Shown here one piece after another: positions 8,479 through 17,832 of a stretch of 64,000 nucleotides of DNA (the stretch's first letter is position 1; every line of letters begins with the position of its first letter). The notes under the pieces were generated by a model, which saw nothing but the letters and a program-made list of their open reading frames with translations, ran no database searches and had not been told where the DNA came from. Source of the DNA: Ilumatobacteraceae bacterium (GTDB lineage: Bacteria; Actinomycetota; Acidimicrobiia; Acidimicrobiales; Ilumatobacteraceae); assembly GCA_023262325.1 (NCBI GenBank), contig JALRBS010000066.1, positions 1 to 64,000 on the forward strand, in the 5' to 3' direction. A program made the position numbers and the translations under genes.

Positions 8479-9555
8479 TCAATTGCGATTTTGTGGGAAT
8501 TCTGCGACCACATGCTGCACGCCGGCAAGGAATCGATCGACGTCGTTTTCGGTGGTGTCCCATGCGGTCATCCATCGGTGTTGATCTGTTGCGCTGTTCC
8601 AGTCCCAGAAAAAGCACCACTCGCGCAGTGTTGTGGCGACCGACTTGTCAAGACGCGGAAACATGCTGTTTGCATCCGGGGGAGGCCCCGCATCTGCGCC
8701 GAGCACACCTTTTGCGCCGTCGTGTAGCCGTTGCGCCATGTCGTTCGCGTGCGATGCCCAGGCGAGCCACTTGTCGCCGTCGAGTGCGGCGAGAAATTGC
8801 GCTGCGACGAATCGCATTTTCGAACTGAGCTGATTGACCTGCTTTCGAAGGTGGGTACCAAAGTTTCGGTCGAGAGGGGAGAAGTGAATGACGGCCTCTG
8901 CGGCGAGAAGGCCATTCTTCGTGCCACCAAAAGACAGCGCATCAACTCCAGCATCGACCGTCATTGCTCGGAGGCCATCGATCCCGCTTCCAAGTGCGGC
9001 GACGGCATTTGCGAGACGCGCGCCGTCGAGGTGCACGCGCATTCCGTATGAGTGGGCGGCGTCGCAGATCGCACCGATTTCATCCGGGGTGTAGGTCGTG
9101 CCCCATTCGGTGACCTGAGTGATGGAGACCACACCGGGTTGGGCATGATGGATGTTGCCGATTGCCTCCGCTCGCTCGTGGATTCGATCGGGGTGCATCT
9201 TGCCGTTCTCAGATCGAACGGGAATGAGTTTTGCCCCGAGAATCCGCTCTGGCGCAGCCGCTTCATCGTCGTTGATATGCGACCAGTCCGTGCACACGAC
9301 AGCCTCACCGACCTTGAGGAGGGTGGCAAGAGCGAGAATGTTCGCGCCTGTTCCGTTCAAGGTGAGCAACGTTGAAACTGGCTGACCAAACATTTCGGAG
9401 AAACGCTGTTCGAGTTCGACGGTCCAGCGATCCTGGCCATACGCAAGCGCATGTCCCGTGTTTGCTCGGGCGATTGCGTCGAGTACGTCTGGGTGCGCGC
9501 CAGCTGCATTGTCGCTCGCGAACGAACAACGTGGCGGTTCGGGGAGGTTCACCAC
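8479..9555 (-). CDS. Threonine aldolase-type PLP-dependent beta-eliminating lyase
   Basis: A 358-residue fold-type I PLP enzyme. The N-terminal FASDNAAGAHPDVL segment, the GTGANILAL cofactor phosphate loop, HLDGARLANA (aspartate that contacts the pyridine nitrogen) and SFGGTKNGLL (the Schiff-base lysine) are all as in low-specificity L-threonine aldolases. It would cleave L-threonine or allo-threonine to glycine and acetaldehyde, so it could feed the glycine cleavage genes further along the window. Two GTG codons (9555 and 9552) are possible starts. It is divergent from the RF3 gene. Confidence 0.88.
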   Translation of the reverse strand: MVNLPEPPRCSFASDNAAGAHPDVLDAIARANTGHALAYGQDRWTVELEQRFSEMFGQPVSTLLTLNGTGANILALATLLKVGEAVVCTDWSHINDDEAAAPERILGAKLIPVRSENGKMHPDRIHERAEAIGNIHHAQPGVVSITQVTEWGTTYTPDEIGAICDAAHSYGMRVHLDGARLANAVAALGSGIDGLRAMTVDAGVDALSFGGTKNGLLAAEAVIHFSPLDRNFGTHLRKQVNQLSSKMRFVAAQFLAALDGDKWLAWASHANDMAQRLHDGAKGVLGADAGPPPDANSMFPRLDKSVATTLREWCFFWDWNSATDQHRWMTAWDTTENDVDRFLAGVQHVVAEFPQNRN

Positions 9556-9644
9556 TCCAGTATTTCAGCCAACACTGTTTCTCGAACACCCGAACGCATC
9601 TAAACGTTGTCGGCCGATACGAGCGACACCGATTCTTCGGGCGT

Positions 9645-9650
9645 TAGCCT
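9645..9650 (+). promoter_or_regulatory. Putative -10 box TAGCCT for the RF3 gene
   Basis: TAGCCT lies 7 nt before GTG 9658 and favours that start over an in-frame TTG at 9607. Confidence 0.45.
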
Positions 9651-9657
9651 GCCCGCC

Positions 9658-11229
9658 GTGTCACAACCCGCGCAGGAGGCTGCTCGACGGCGAACGTTCG
9701 CGATTATCAGTCACCCTGACGCCGGCAAGACCACGTTGACGGAGAAATTTCTGCTCTACGCCGGCGCGCTTGGCGAGGCCGGTGCGGTGAAGGCCAGGGA
9801 GGGTCGCCGCAGCGCCACCTCTGACTGGATGGACATGGAGAAGAAGCGGGGTATCTCGATTACGTCGACGGCGCTCACGTTTGATTACCGCGGGATGCAA
9901 TTCAACTTGCTCGACACTCCAGGTCACCGAGACTTTTCGGAAGATACGTATCGTGTGCTCGCGGCTGTTGATTCTGTGGTCATGGTGCTCGATGCGGCAA
10001 AGGGAATTGAGCCCCAAACCCTGAAACTCTTTGAGGTCTGCCGCACGCGACAACTTCCGGTCGTTACCTTCGTCAACAAATACGATCGCCCGGCCCGTCC
10101 GCCACTTGAGTTGCTCGACGAGATCGAACAGCAGATTGGCCTTCGTCCAACTCCGGCAACCTGGCCGGTCGGCAGTGCGGAGGATTTTGCTGGAGTGATC
10201 GACCGCCGCGACGGAACGTTTACCCGCTTTACACGGACGGTACGAGGGTCAGCGATTGCACCCGAAGAAGTCATCAGCGCCGATGCCGCGAGAGCGAGCG
10301 AAGGTAGTCGTTGGGCGCAGGCTCAGGACGAGTGTGAATTGCTCGACGCTGTCGGTGCAAATGTTGAGCGATCGTCGTTCCTCGATGCCGAGTCAACGCC
10401 GCTCTTCGTTGGATCCGCGCTGACAAACTTTGGCGTTCGGCACGTGCTTGACACGCTCGTCGACCTTGCGCCCTCGGCAGGGGAGCGACTCGACGTGAAC
10501 GGAACTCCGCGTTCGCTCGACGATGGATGCTCGGCCTTCGTGTTTAAGGTGCAGGCCAACATGGACAAGTCGCATCGAGATCGAATTGCGTTCGTTCGGA
10601 TCTGCTCGGGAGCGTTTGAGCGGGGCATGGTGCTTACATGTCATCGAACTGAGAAGCCCTTTGCGACGAAATATGCCTCGCAGGTGTTTGGCGCGGAGCG
10701 AACCACCGTCGAGGAGGCGTTTCCGGGGGACGTCGTTGGTCTCGTCAACGCTGCCGATTTGCAGATTGGCGACTCGCTCTACGTGGGGTCGCCCGTTGAG
10801 TTCCCGCCGATCCCGCGGTTTGCTCCCGAGGTATTTGCCTCAGCGCGTCCCTTTGACACCTCGAAGTACAAACAGTTTCGAAAAGGTCTTGAGCAACTCG
10901 ACTCCGAAGGCGTCGTTCAGGTGCTGCGCGACCCCCAACAGGGTGATGCGAATCCGGTGCTCGCTGCAGTTGGGCAGTTGCAGTTCGAGGTCTTTGCATC
11001 GCGACTTGAGATCGAATTCAACGCGCCATCGGAGATCATGCCGTCGCCGTACGAGTCGATCAGGTTTACCGACGAGGCGAGTGCCGAACGGTTGAAGGAG
11101 ATCGGGGGAATTCGAATTCTTCGACGTCGTGATGGGCGGCTTGTTGCGCTATTTGAGAGTCGTTATCGACTTCAGCGCATCGAGACGGACGAACCCGATC
11201 TCATGCTCGATCCAATTTCAGTCGGCTGA
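9658..11229 (+). CDS. prfC: Peptide chain release factor 3
   Basis: A 523-residue translational GTPase, close to the 529 residues of E. coli RF3. Residues 9-20 are TFAIISHPDAGKTT (G1 P-loop). RGISITST is switch I, LDTPGHRDFSEDT is G3, VNKYDRPA is G4 and VGSALTNFGVRHVLDTL is G5 plus the RF3-specific continuation. RF3 recycles RF1/RF2 from the ribosome after termination. The start at GTG 9658 puts EAARRRTFAII at the N-terminus as in other RF3 proteins and is preceded by a TANNNT box. Confidence 0.95.
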   Translation: MSQPAQEAARRRTFAIISHPDAGKTTLTEKFLLYAGALGEAGAVKAREGRRSATSDWMDMEKKRGISITSTALTFDYRGMQFNLLDTPGHRDFSEDTYRVLAAVDSVVMVLDAAKGIEPQTLKLFEVCRTRQLPVVTFVNKYDRPARPPLELLDEIEQQIGLRPTPATWPVGSAEDFAGVIDRRDGTFTRFTRTVRGSAIAPEEVISADAARASEGSRWAQAQDECELLDAVGANVERSSFLDAESTPLFVGSALTNFGVRHVLDTLVDLAPSAGERLDVNGTPRSLDDGCSAFVFKVQANMDKSHRDRIAFVRICSGAFERGMVLTCHRTEKPFATKYASQVFGAERTTVEEAFPGDVVGLVNAADLQIGDSLYVGSPVEFPPIPRFAPEVFASARPFDTSKYKQFRKGLEQLDSEGVVQVLRDPQQGDANPVLAAVGQLQFEVFASRLEIEFNAPSEIMPSPYESIRFTDEASAERLKEIGGIRILRRRDGRLVALFESRYRLQRIETDEPDLMLDPISVG

Positions 11230-11261
11230 CGAAAAACTCCTTCGAAGGATTGAGACTTCAC

Positions 11262-11267
11262 TACAAT
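11262..11267 (+). promoter_or_regulatory. Putative -10 box TACAAT for the small Zn protein
   Basis: TACAAT ends 6 nt before ATG 11274. No Shine-Dalgarno is present close to the start, so a leaderless transcript is likely. Confidence 0.55.
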
Positions 11268-11282
11268 TTTGTCATGACAAAA
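11267..11282. repeat. 16-bp perfect palindrome over a start codon; core repeated after the gene
   Basis: TTTTGTCATGACAAAA is fully self-complementary and contains ATG 11274-11276. Twelve bases of it, GTCATGACAAAA, recur at 11629-11640 directly behind the stop codon. It could be an operator overlapping the -10 box, or chance. Confidence 0.5.
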
Positions 11283-11627
11283 GACACTCGGTGCGGCTGG
11301 TGCCGAAGGGTGGTGGACCAACCAACTGGACGAGGTCGGCCGAGGAAGTTTTGTTCGCAGCGATGTCGACAGTGGCATTGGGTCTCGCAACAGCGTGCCC
11401 GAGAACTCAACCTTGCCGAGGGGGAGTTGGTTGTCGCCCGCACCGAACTCGATGCACTTCACGATGCGCTGTACGTGCTTGCCTGTGCAGTCGATGACAC
11501 CGTGAATGATCTTGCGGGCGGTGCTGCGACGAAGGAAGAGCTCAAACGAATGCTCGATTGGCTCATTGAGTCTGCAATGCCCCTTCGCAATTACGAACTC
11601 TCGGCACCAGGAACTACCGACGATTAA
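11274..11627 (+). CDS. Small actinobacterial zinc-knuckle protein
   Basis: A 117-residue protein with no assigned function. Cys pairs CGWC (about 7-10) and CSQRC (about 27-31), with WHWVSQQRARELNLAEGELV after them, suggest one zinc site followed by a helical region. The pattern recalls the MYM/FCS-type or GcrA-like Cys4 knuckles used in nucleic-acid binding proteins. The rest (LDALHDALYVLACAVDDTVNDL) is helical and acidic. ATG 11274 is supported by TACAAT 6 nt upstream. Similar proteins occur in other actinobacteria as far as I recall; its role is unknown. Confidence 0.65.
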   Translation: MTKDTRCGWCRRVVDQPTGRGRPRKFCSQRCRQWHWVSQQRARELNLAEGELVVARTELDALHDALYVLACAVDDTVNDLAGGAATKEELKRMLDWLIESAMPLRNYELSAPGTTDD

Positions 11628-12069
11628 CGTCATGACAAAATAACCCTGAGAGTGACGTCGCGGCAGCCGCGAGGCTCGGGGCAGAGCGACGCCCCGGAGC
11701 TGACCTGCACGGTCCAGGGTGCGTCCACTGATCTCGTACGGCTGGGTCTCTAGGTGTTGCTGCGACCCACTGGGCAATCTTGTGCGGACGTCATTCGCTC
11801 AGCAGCCGGGCACTTAGAGGGCAGCATGTGCCCGTAGGGGGCGAAACACACTCGAAATCGTCAAAGCGACCGTTCGAGGCGCAGATTGAGGCAGCCTGCC
11901 CACATCGCAATCTGACGAGCAACGCCCATAATCACCGTTATGTAAAGTAATAGACATCGAACGTAGAATCACCCACTCCCCTTAAGTCGTTGATTTCACG
12001 GGGTTTTGCCCTGAACGAAGCCAGACGTCGAGTTCATTTTCTTTAGCGGCACCTCTCGTTTGCCGATGC
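11628..12069. other. Long gene-free, structure-rich intergenic region; possible ncRNA
   Basis: No supportable protein is seen in these 442 bases. From 11660 to 11840 there are several stem-capable segments: CGCGG/CCGCG near 11661-11672, GCTCGGGGC/GCCCCGGAGC around 11674-11700, and GGGCAC/GTGCCC around 11808-11833. I compared it with 6S, tmRNA, RNase P, SRP and cyclic-di-AMP riboswitch signatures and matched none. From 11930 on it becomes AT-richer, with TAGAAT at 11964-11969 a possible -10 box, giving a leader of about 120 nt for the downstream peptidase. Confidence 0.4.
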
Positions 12070-12093
12070 ATCTCCTGCACCCGATCAGGAGAT
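12070..12093 (+). promoter_or_regulatory. Hairpin sequestering the Shine-Dalgarno of the M23 peptidase
   Basis: ATCTCCTG (12070-12077) is exactly complementary to CAGGAGAT (12086-12093) across an 8-nt loop. The second arm is the ribosome binding site for ATG 12099. A second small hairpin, CGGCA/TGCCG, occupies 12047-12065 just upstream. This is the layout of a translational switch. Confidence 0.6.
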
Positions 12094-12098
12094 CAACA

Positions 12099-13934
12099 AT
12101 GAATTCGAGAATTTCACCCCGCCTCCCCCGGCGACTCACAGCAAAGATCCTCATCTCTGGATTCGCTGTTTCCCCCATCGTCATGAGCATGGGTACGACG
12201 GCTCAGGCCGCCGTGAGCGTCAGCGCGGTTCAGGGTTTGACAACGGGCTCAAGTGGCGAGGCCGTCACTGCTCTTCAAGAAGCGCTTATTTCGCGAGGAA
12301 TTGCGGTGAAGGGCGGCGCAGACGGACACTTCGGTCCGATGACGCTTTCGGCTCTTCACCAATTCCAACGATCAGTGGGTCTCCCAGAGACGTCGGTGGT
12401 CGATGAAGCCACCGCAGTTGCGATTGGTACGGAGGTCTCGCCGATGACGGGTCTTCGGTATGGAGCGATCAGTGCAGAGGTGAAGGCACTCCAAGAGGCG
12501 CTCATTGCTGTTGGTTTCCCACCCAAGGGTGGCGCTGACGGAGAATTTGGTCGCGCCACCGAGAGTGCCTTGAAGGCCTTTCAGTCGAGTGTTGGGATCG
12601 CGGCGACTGGCAGCGTCGATGAGGTGACCGCAGGTCATCTCGCGGGTGCAGTGTCCCCCGCCCCTGCATCATCCAACGGAACGCCATCAAGTGTCCAACC
12701 TGCCGCTATTGATTCGAGTCTCGTGGGTCTGAAGTACGGCGACTGGGGTCAAAAGGTCACGAAGCTGCAGAAGCTCATTCTCGCCACCGGTGCGGCGCTG
12801 AAGGGCGGCGCTGATGGCTCATTCGGCCGCGTCACCGAGGCCGCTCTTCGTGAATTCCAGAATGCGAATGGTCTGGCTGTCACTGGTACGTCAACCGACG
12901 AGACGATTGTCGCTCTGTCGGCGGCGGCTCCAGTTTCTTCCGATACGTCAGCATCGACAGTTCCCGCCGTTGCAGTGCCCGAAGAATTTTCCAAGCTGGT
13001 CGGTCTCCGCCCGGGTGCACTTGGAGATTCGGTCGCGGCACTGCAACGGCGCCTCCTTGACCTTGGCATCACCGTCCGAGGTGGTGCCGATGGAATCTTC
13101 GGTCCCGCCACTGACAATGCGGTGAAGGCATTTCAGACGGCTCGCGGTCTCGAAGCGACTGGCATCGTTGACGACACAACCGCAACCCAACTCGCTTCCG
13201 ATGCCGCTCCCGCATCGACTGCACCGTCACCGGCGGTCGGTTCCACCGTCGGATACGGCGTATACGGTGAGACGAGTGAGCGTGTTGCCGCTCTCCAGCG
13301 AGCATTGATCGACCACGGCATCAACGTTCGTGGCGGTGCGGACGGAGAATTTGGCTCAGCAACCAGCGCCGCCGTCATCGCCTTCCAAAAGCGTGAGGGC
13401 CTTCAGGTGACCGGCGTGGTGAACGACGCAACCGCGAATGCGCTTGGACTCAATTCCTCGGTCGCTCCGGCAGATTCGCCGGTCGCAACGGTGAGCCTCG
13501 CTGTGTTCCCCGTCCAGGGAATGTGCGGGTTCAGCGACACCTGGCACGCTGCACGTTCTGGCGGACGCCTTCACGTCGGAGTTGACATCATTGCCGCAAC
13601 CGGCAAGTACCTCTATGCCGTTGCAGACGGAACAATTTCGAAGGTCTACGTTGATAAGCCTGGTTCGCTTTCGGGTAACGCGATCACGCTGAGCCAGGCC
13701 GACGGCACCTACTTCTTCTACGCCCACCTCGACACCATTGCCGAAGGCATCGAAGTTGGTGCAACGGTGAAGGCTGGACAGATCATCGGAACCGTTGGCA
13801 TGACGGGCAACGCTGGCACACCACACCTGCACTTTGAGGTGCACCCGAATGGAGGTGCTGCGGTGAACCCGTACCCGATCGTGAAGGCGATTGACGGTTG
13901 CGCCATGACCGAACCTCCAGTGGTTGCGCAGTGA
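12099..13934 (+). CDS. Secreted cell-wall peptidase: five PG-binding domains and M23 domain
   Basis: A 611-residue exported protein. A signal peptide spans about residues 1-37 (RR near the start, hydrophobic core ISGFAVSPIVMSMG, AQAA cleavage region). Five peptidoglycan_binding_1 repeats of about 65 residues follow, each with a KGGADGxFG or RGGADGxFG core. Ala/Pro/Ser linkers separate them. The C-terminal M23 LytM domain has HVGVD (H492, D496) and HLHFE (H576, H578), so the zinc site is complete. It would cut peptidoglycan cross-bridges outside the membrane. ATG 12099 has a good AGGAG Shine-Dalgarno that is buried in a hairpin. Confidence 0.93.
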   Translation: MNSRISPRLPRRLTAKILISGFAVSPIVMSMGTTAQAAVSVSAVQGLTTGSSGEAVTALQEALISRGIAVKGGADGHFGPMTLSALHQFQRSVGLPETSVVDEATAVAIGTEVSPMTGLRYGAISAEVKALQEALIAVGFPPKGGADGEFGRATESALKAFQSSVGIAATGSVDEVTAGHLAGAVSPAPASSNGTPSSVQPAAIDSSLVGLKYGDWGQKVTKLQKLILATGAALKGGADGSFGRVTEAALREFQNANGLAVTGTSTDETIVALSAAAPVSSDTSASTVPAVAVPEEFSKLVGLRPGALGDSVAALQRRLLDLGITVRGGADGIFGPATDNAVKAFQTARGLEATGIVDDTTATQLASDAAPASTAPSPAVGSTVGYGVYGETSERVAALQRALIDHGINVRGGADGEFGSATSAAVIAFQKREGLQVTGVVNDATANALGLNSSVAPADSPVATVSLAVFPVQGMCGFSDTWHAARSGGRLHVGVDIIAATGKYLYAVADGTISKVYVDKPGSLSGNAITLSQADGTYFFYAHLDTIAEGIEVGATVKAGQIIGTVGMTGNAGTPHLHFEVHPNGGAAVNPYPIVKAIDGCAMTEPPVVAQ

Positions 13935-13976
13935 TTCGCATTCCTGCCGGGTGCTTCTCGCGTATCCTCACCTCTC

Positions 13977-14732
13977 GTGTCTCTCATCGTTGACCTTCAG
14001 ATCACCTCTGGGCACGTTGACTGGTCGCATCTCAGGGACACTGCGCAATGGGCTGATGAGCAGGATTTCGGGGCGCTATGGATCGTCGACCACCTCGCCG
14101 GAAAGTCGATGGGTGGTGAGGCATCCTTCGAAGCGTTCAGTTGGCTCGGTGCCCTCGCTGCTTCGACGAGTCGAATCGAACTCGGCTCGCTCGTGCTCAA
14201 CGTGTGGAATCGAAGTGTCGGCGTGTCGGTGGTCGGGGCAGCAACCGTGGCGGCGATTTCTGGTCGGCGCTTCTGGTTTGGCATCGGGGCGGGCACATCG
14301 CCGAGCAGTTCGTTTGCCTGGGAACAGAATGTTGTCGGAGCCCCTATTGCCGAACGGCTCGAGGATCGTCACGATCGAGTGATCGAGGTGCTCTCCCTTG
14401 CCGATCGCATGTGGAACAGCAATGTCGATGACTTTGACACCTTTCTTCAGCCGCCACATCGTCCTGTTGTCATCCTCGGAGTAAATAGTGTTCGGCTCGC
14501 AACAATTGCCGGTAACCAGGCCGACGGGGTGAACATTGCGTGGAATCACCCGAGACGACAGGAGTTCATCGATGCGACGCTTGCCGCGTGCGGGAGCCGT
14601 CGGTTTGAACTCACCACATATCTGCCATGGTCGCCCGAACTCGAGGATCCAGAGAGCAGGATCCGTCACGAGATGGAAGCGGTCGGTATCTCAAGGCTCA
14701 TTCTGTTGCACGCCGGAGTTCCTCCGCGGTAG
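13977..14732 (+). CDS. Luciferase-like (LLM class) flavin/F420-dependent oxidoreductase
   Basis: A 251-residue TIM-barrel protein of the bacterial-luciferase-like superfamily, somewhat shorter than the usual 290-340. Recognisable parts are the N-terminal WADEQDFGALWIVDH, RIELGSLVLNVWNRS (strand 3-4), FWFGIGAGTSPSS and RPVVILGVNSVRLATIAGNQADGVN near the end. Substrate and whether it uses FMN or F420 cannot be told. GTG 13977 sits 8 nt behind a TATCCT box. Confidence 0.75.
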   Translation: MSLIVDLQITSGHVDWSHLRDTAQWADEQDFGALWIVDHLAGKSMGGEASFEAFSWLGALAASTSRIELGSLVLNVWNRSVGVSVVGAATVAAISGRRFWFGIGAGTSPSSSFAWEQNVVGAPIAERLEDRHDRVIEVLSLADRMWNSNVDDFDTFLQPPHRPVVILGVNSVRLATIAGNQADGVNIAWNHPRRQEFIDATLAACGSRRFELTTYLPWSPELEDPESRIRHEMEAVGISRLILLHAGVPPR

Positions 14733-14763
14733 AACCGTGTTGGAGTTGGCGCGCTCGCTATTC

Positions 14764-14769
14764 TTGACA
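14764..14769 (+). promoter_or_regulatory. Putative -35 TTGACA of the gcvP riboswitch promoter
   Basis: A consensus TTGACA lies just upstream of the glycine aptamers. GATACG at 14787-14792, 17 bases downstream, is a weak -10 candidate. Confidence 0.4.
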
Positions 14770-14790
14770 TGACATAGTGATACGCCGATA

Positions 14791-14960
14791 CGTGCAATTG
14801 GGAGAGTCACAGATGTGGCGCCGAAGGAGCAACCGCCCCGGAATCTCTCAGGCAAACGGACCGATTGTGCAGGCAACGCTGGAGAGCAGCCACAGTGCTC
14901 GCCCACGGGGAAAGCTGGCCATGCCGGTGAAACTCTCAGGTGCCGATGACAGCGGGGGCG
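14791..14960 (+). ncRNA. Tandem glycine riboswitch
   Basis: Two consecutive aptamers share the glycine-riboswitch core: the first with GGGAGAG near 14800 and ATCTCTCAGGCAAA near 14846-14860, the second with GGAGAGC at 14881 and AACTCTCAGGTGCC at 14930-14944. A short linker joins them. It ends about 25 bases before gcvP. Glycine binding normally turns such switches on, raising GcvP when glycine is abundant. Confidence 0.92.
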
Positions 14961-14984
14961 ATACCTCAACGAAACGAGATCGCC

Positions 14985-17822
14985 ATGACGTCAACTACAT
15001 CGGACCCTCAGTTTGCTCGCCGCCATATCGGCCCGACACCATCAGATATCGAGCGCATGTTGCTTCGAATCGGCGTCGACAGCGCCGAAACGTTAATGAG
15101 TGAGACCATTCCCCCATCGATTCGGATTCACGAGGCGCTCGACGTGCCGCCCGCCGTCGATGAGCACGAAGTGCTGATGGCACTTCGAAAGCACGCCGAA
15201 CAAAACCGACCCGTGGAGTCACTGATCGGGATGGGGTACGCAAATACCCGCCTTCCAGGTGTTATCAAGCGCAATGTCCTCGAAAACCCTGCGTGGTACA
15301 CGGCGTACACCCCCTACCAGCCTGAGATCAGTCAGGGTCGCCTTGAAGCCTTGTTGAACTTTCAGACGATGGTGAGTGAACTCACCGGTCTTCCTGTGGC
15401 AAACGCATCACTCCTCGATGAAGCGACCGCTGCTGCAGAGGCAATGACCGTCGCTCGCCGAGCCACCAAGGATGGCGACGTGTTCTTCATCGATGCAGAC
15501 GTTCACCCGCAGGTGATCGCGGTCATTGCGACGCGCGCCGAACCAATCGGTATCAGGGTGATTGTTGACGACGTAGATCGACTCGCTGACCATGAAGGTG
15601 TCTTCGGCGTACTCGTGTCGTTTCCTACCTCAACCGGTCGGTTACGCGACCTCGCGGCGGTTAGCCAGCAGGTGCACGAAGTTGGGGCAAAATTTATCGT
15701 CAGCGTTGATGTGCTCGCTGCAGTGCTGCTCCGGTCAGTCGCCGATCAGGGGGCAGACATTGCGATCGGCAGTGCTCAGCGATTTGGCGTCCCTCTCGGT
15801 TTTGGTGGACCGCATGCGGCGTTCATTGCGGTGTCAGATGATCTCGCGCGCTCTTTGCCTGGTCGTGTTGTCGGCGTGAGCGCGGACACCGAGGGTCGTC
15901 CGGCGCTTCGTCTGGCGTTGCAGACACGAGAGCAACACATTCGCCGTGAACGAGCAACATCGAATATCTGCACCGCTCAGGTGCTGCTGGCGAACATCTC
16001 TGGGTTGTACGCGTGTTGGCATGGACCCGACGGGTTGCGCAACATCGCGCTCGGCATCGCTGCACACGCCCAACGTGCAGCCCACCAGCTTCACGCAGCA
16101 GGGTTCAACATTCGACACGCCGCCTTTTTCGACACGGTCTGCGTTGACGGGGTCGATGCACCGACAATTTTGCGACAGGCGCTTGACTACGAACTCAACC
16201 TGCGGCAGGTTGACGATCGAACCGTGAGTTTCACGTTTGATGAAACGTCGTCGGCATCGACGGTCACTCGGGTTCTTGCGGCCTTCGGCGTCACCGACGA
16301 TGACGTAGATGAGGCTGATTCGCCGATTCCTGAGTCACTGCTCCGCGCAACCCCATGCATGCAACAAGAAGTGTTCCACCGCTATCGCACTGAGCATGAA
16401 ATGTTGCGGTATCTCCGCCGCCTTGCTGACCGAGATCTTGCCCTCGACCGGACGAGTATTCCGTTGGGTTCGTGCACGATGAAACTCAATGCAACAACGG
16501 AGATGGAACCGATCACATGGCCAGAATTCTCTGACATTCACCCCTACGCCCCTGTCGAACAGGCTGCGGGCTACCTCGCGATGATTGACGATCTCGAACG
16601 AATGCTTGCCGATATCACCGGCTATGCAGCAGTGAGTTTGCAACCGAACGCGGGAAGTCAAGGCGAGTTTGCCGGACTACTTGCGATTCGTGCGTATCAC
16701 TTGAGTCGTGGCGACGCAGCACGCGATGTGTGCCTCATTCCGTCGAGCGCTCACGGAACGAATGCGGCGAGCGCAGTGATGGCAGGAATGCGAGTGGTGG
16801 TTGTGTCCTGCGATGACGAGGGCAATGTCGACCTTGAGCACCTTGCGACCCTGCTCACCGAGCACAGCGGACATGTGGCGGCGATCATGATCACCTACCC
16901 GTCGACACATGGCGTATTTGAACCTCGCGTCGAGCAACTCTGCGCAATGGTCCACGATGCAGGCGGGCAGGTGTATGTCGATGGAGCCAATCTGAACGCG
17001 CTCGTAGGTCTGGCTCGACCGGGATCGTTCGGCGCTGACGTCAGCCACCTCAACTTGCACAAGACCTTCTGCATTCCGCACGGCGGCGGCGGACCAGGTG
17101 TCGGTCCTGTCGCAGTGCGTGCCCATCTTGCCGAATTCTTGCCATCGCACCCGCTGCAGGTGACCGGGCCGGTAGGTCCGGTGAGTGCGGCTCCGTTCGG
17201 TTCGGCAGGCATTCTGCCAATCCCGTGGGTGTACGTCCGATTGATGGGTCCCGATGGTTTGCGTCAGGCGACAGAGACGGCGATCGTTGCTGCAAACTAT
17301 GTGGCGGCGCGGCTTGGCGACCACTACCCGATTTTGTATCGCAACGAGTTTGGGCGGGTCGCCCACGAATGCATTCTTGACGTTCGGGCGCTCACGAAGT
17401 CGACTGGGGTGACCGTCGACGACATCGCAAAGCGATTAATGGACCATGGGCTTCATGCCCCGACGATGTCGTTTCCGGTTGCTGGAACATTGATGGTCGA
17501 GCCGACGGAGAGTGAGTCGCTCGCTGAAATCGACCGATTCTGTGACGCAATGGTCGCGATCCGCGGTGAAATTGACCGCGTGGCCGATGGTGAGTGGACG
17601 ATCGAGGAGAGCCCACTTCGACACGCTCCCCACACTGCCGAGGGCCTTCTTGGGGACTGGGATCGTGCGTATCCACGTGAACTCGGCGCCTACCCGTTGG
17701 CACGCACTCGCAGTCAAAAGTACTTCCCGCCGGTGAGTCGCATAGACGCCGCACAAGGTGATCGAAATCTTGTCTGCACTTGTGAGCCGCTCGAGGTGTA
17801 TGCCGCACAATCTGCGAACTAG
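14985..17822 (+). CDS. gcvP: Glycine decarboxylase (P-protein), single-chain
   Basis: A 945-residue PLP enzyme, the full-length unsplit form. It has two homologous halves, with RHIGP and [22 protein letters not shown] in the first. The second holds [18 protein letters not shown]-like [29 protein letters not shown], and the Schiff-base lysine K693 in [19 protein letters not shown]. It decarboxylates glycine and passes the aminomethyl group to the lipoyl arm of GcvH. ATG 14985 is the first start after the riboswitch; an earlier in-frame ATG at 14940 lies inside the second aptamer. No lipoamide dehydrogenase gene is in the window. Confidence 0.97.
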   Translation: MTSTTSDPQFARRHIGPTPSDIERMLLRIGVDSAETLMSETIPPSIRIHEALDVPPAVDEHEVLMALRKHAEQNRPVESLIGMGYANTRLPGVIKRNVLENPAWYTAYTPYQPEISQGRLEALLNFQTMVSELTGLPVANASLLDEATAAAEAMTVARRATKDGDVFFIDADVHPQVIAVIATRAEPIGIRVIVDDVDRLADHEGVFGVLVSFPTSTGRLRDLAAVSQQVHEVGAKFIVSVDVLAAVLLRSVADQGADIAIGSAQRFGVPLGFGGPHAAFIAVSDDLARSLPGRVVGVSADTEGRPALRLALQTREQHIRRERATSNICTAQVLLANISGLYACWHGPDGLRNIALGIAAHAQRAAHQLHAAGFNIRHAAFFDTVCVDGVDAPTILRQALDYELNLRQVDDRTVSFTFDETSSASTVTRVLAAFGVTDDDVDEADSPIPESLLRATPCMQQEVFHRYRTEHEMLRYLRRLADRDLALDRTSIPLGSCTMKLNATTEMEPITWPEFSDIHPYAPVEQAAGYLAMIDDLERMLADITGYAAVSLQPNAGSQGEFAGLLAIRAYHLSRGDAARDVCLIPSSAHGTNAASAVMAGMRVVVVSCDDEGNVDLEHLATLLTEHSGHVAAIMITYPSTHGVFEPRVEQLCAMVHDAGGQVYVDGANLNALVGLARPGSFGADVSHLNLHKTFCIPHGGGGPGVGPVAVRAHLAEFLPSHPLQVTGPVGPVSAAPFGSAGILPIPWVYVRLMGPDGLRQATETAIVAANYVAARLGDHYPILYRNEFGRVAHECILDVRALTKSTGVTVDDIAKRLMDHGLHAPTMSFPVAGTLMVEPTESESLAEIDRFCDAMVAIRGEIDRVADGEWTIEESPLRHAPHTAEGLLGDWDRAYPRELGAYPLARTRSQKYFPPVSRIDAAQGDRNLVCTCEPLEVYAAQSAN

Positions 17823-17832
17823 CGTCGTTGAC

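Noticed and set aside
11641-11930. tmRNA, 6S RNA, RNase P RNA or cyclic-di-AMP riboswitch
   Set aside because: Core signatures (for example the RNase P GAGGAAAGTCC box, tmRNA ends, CCGAATCC of the cyclic-di-AMP switch) are not present on either strand.
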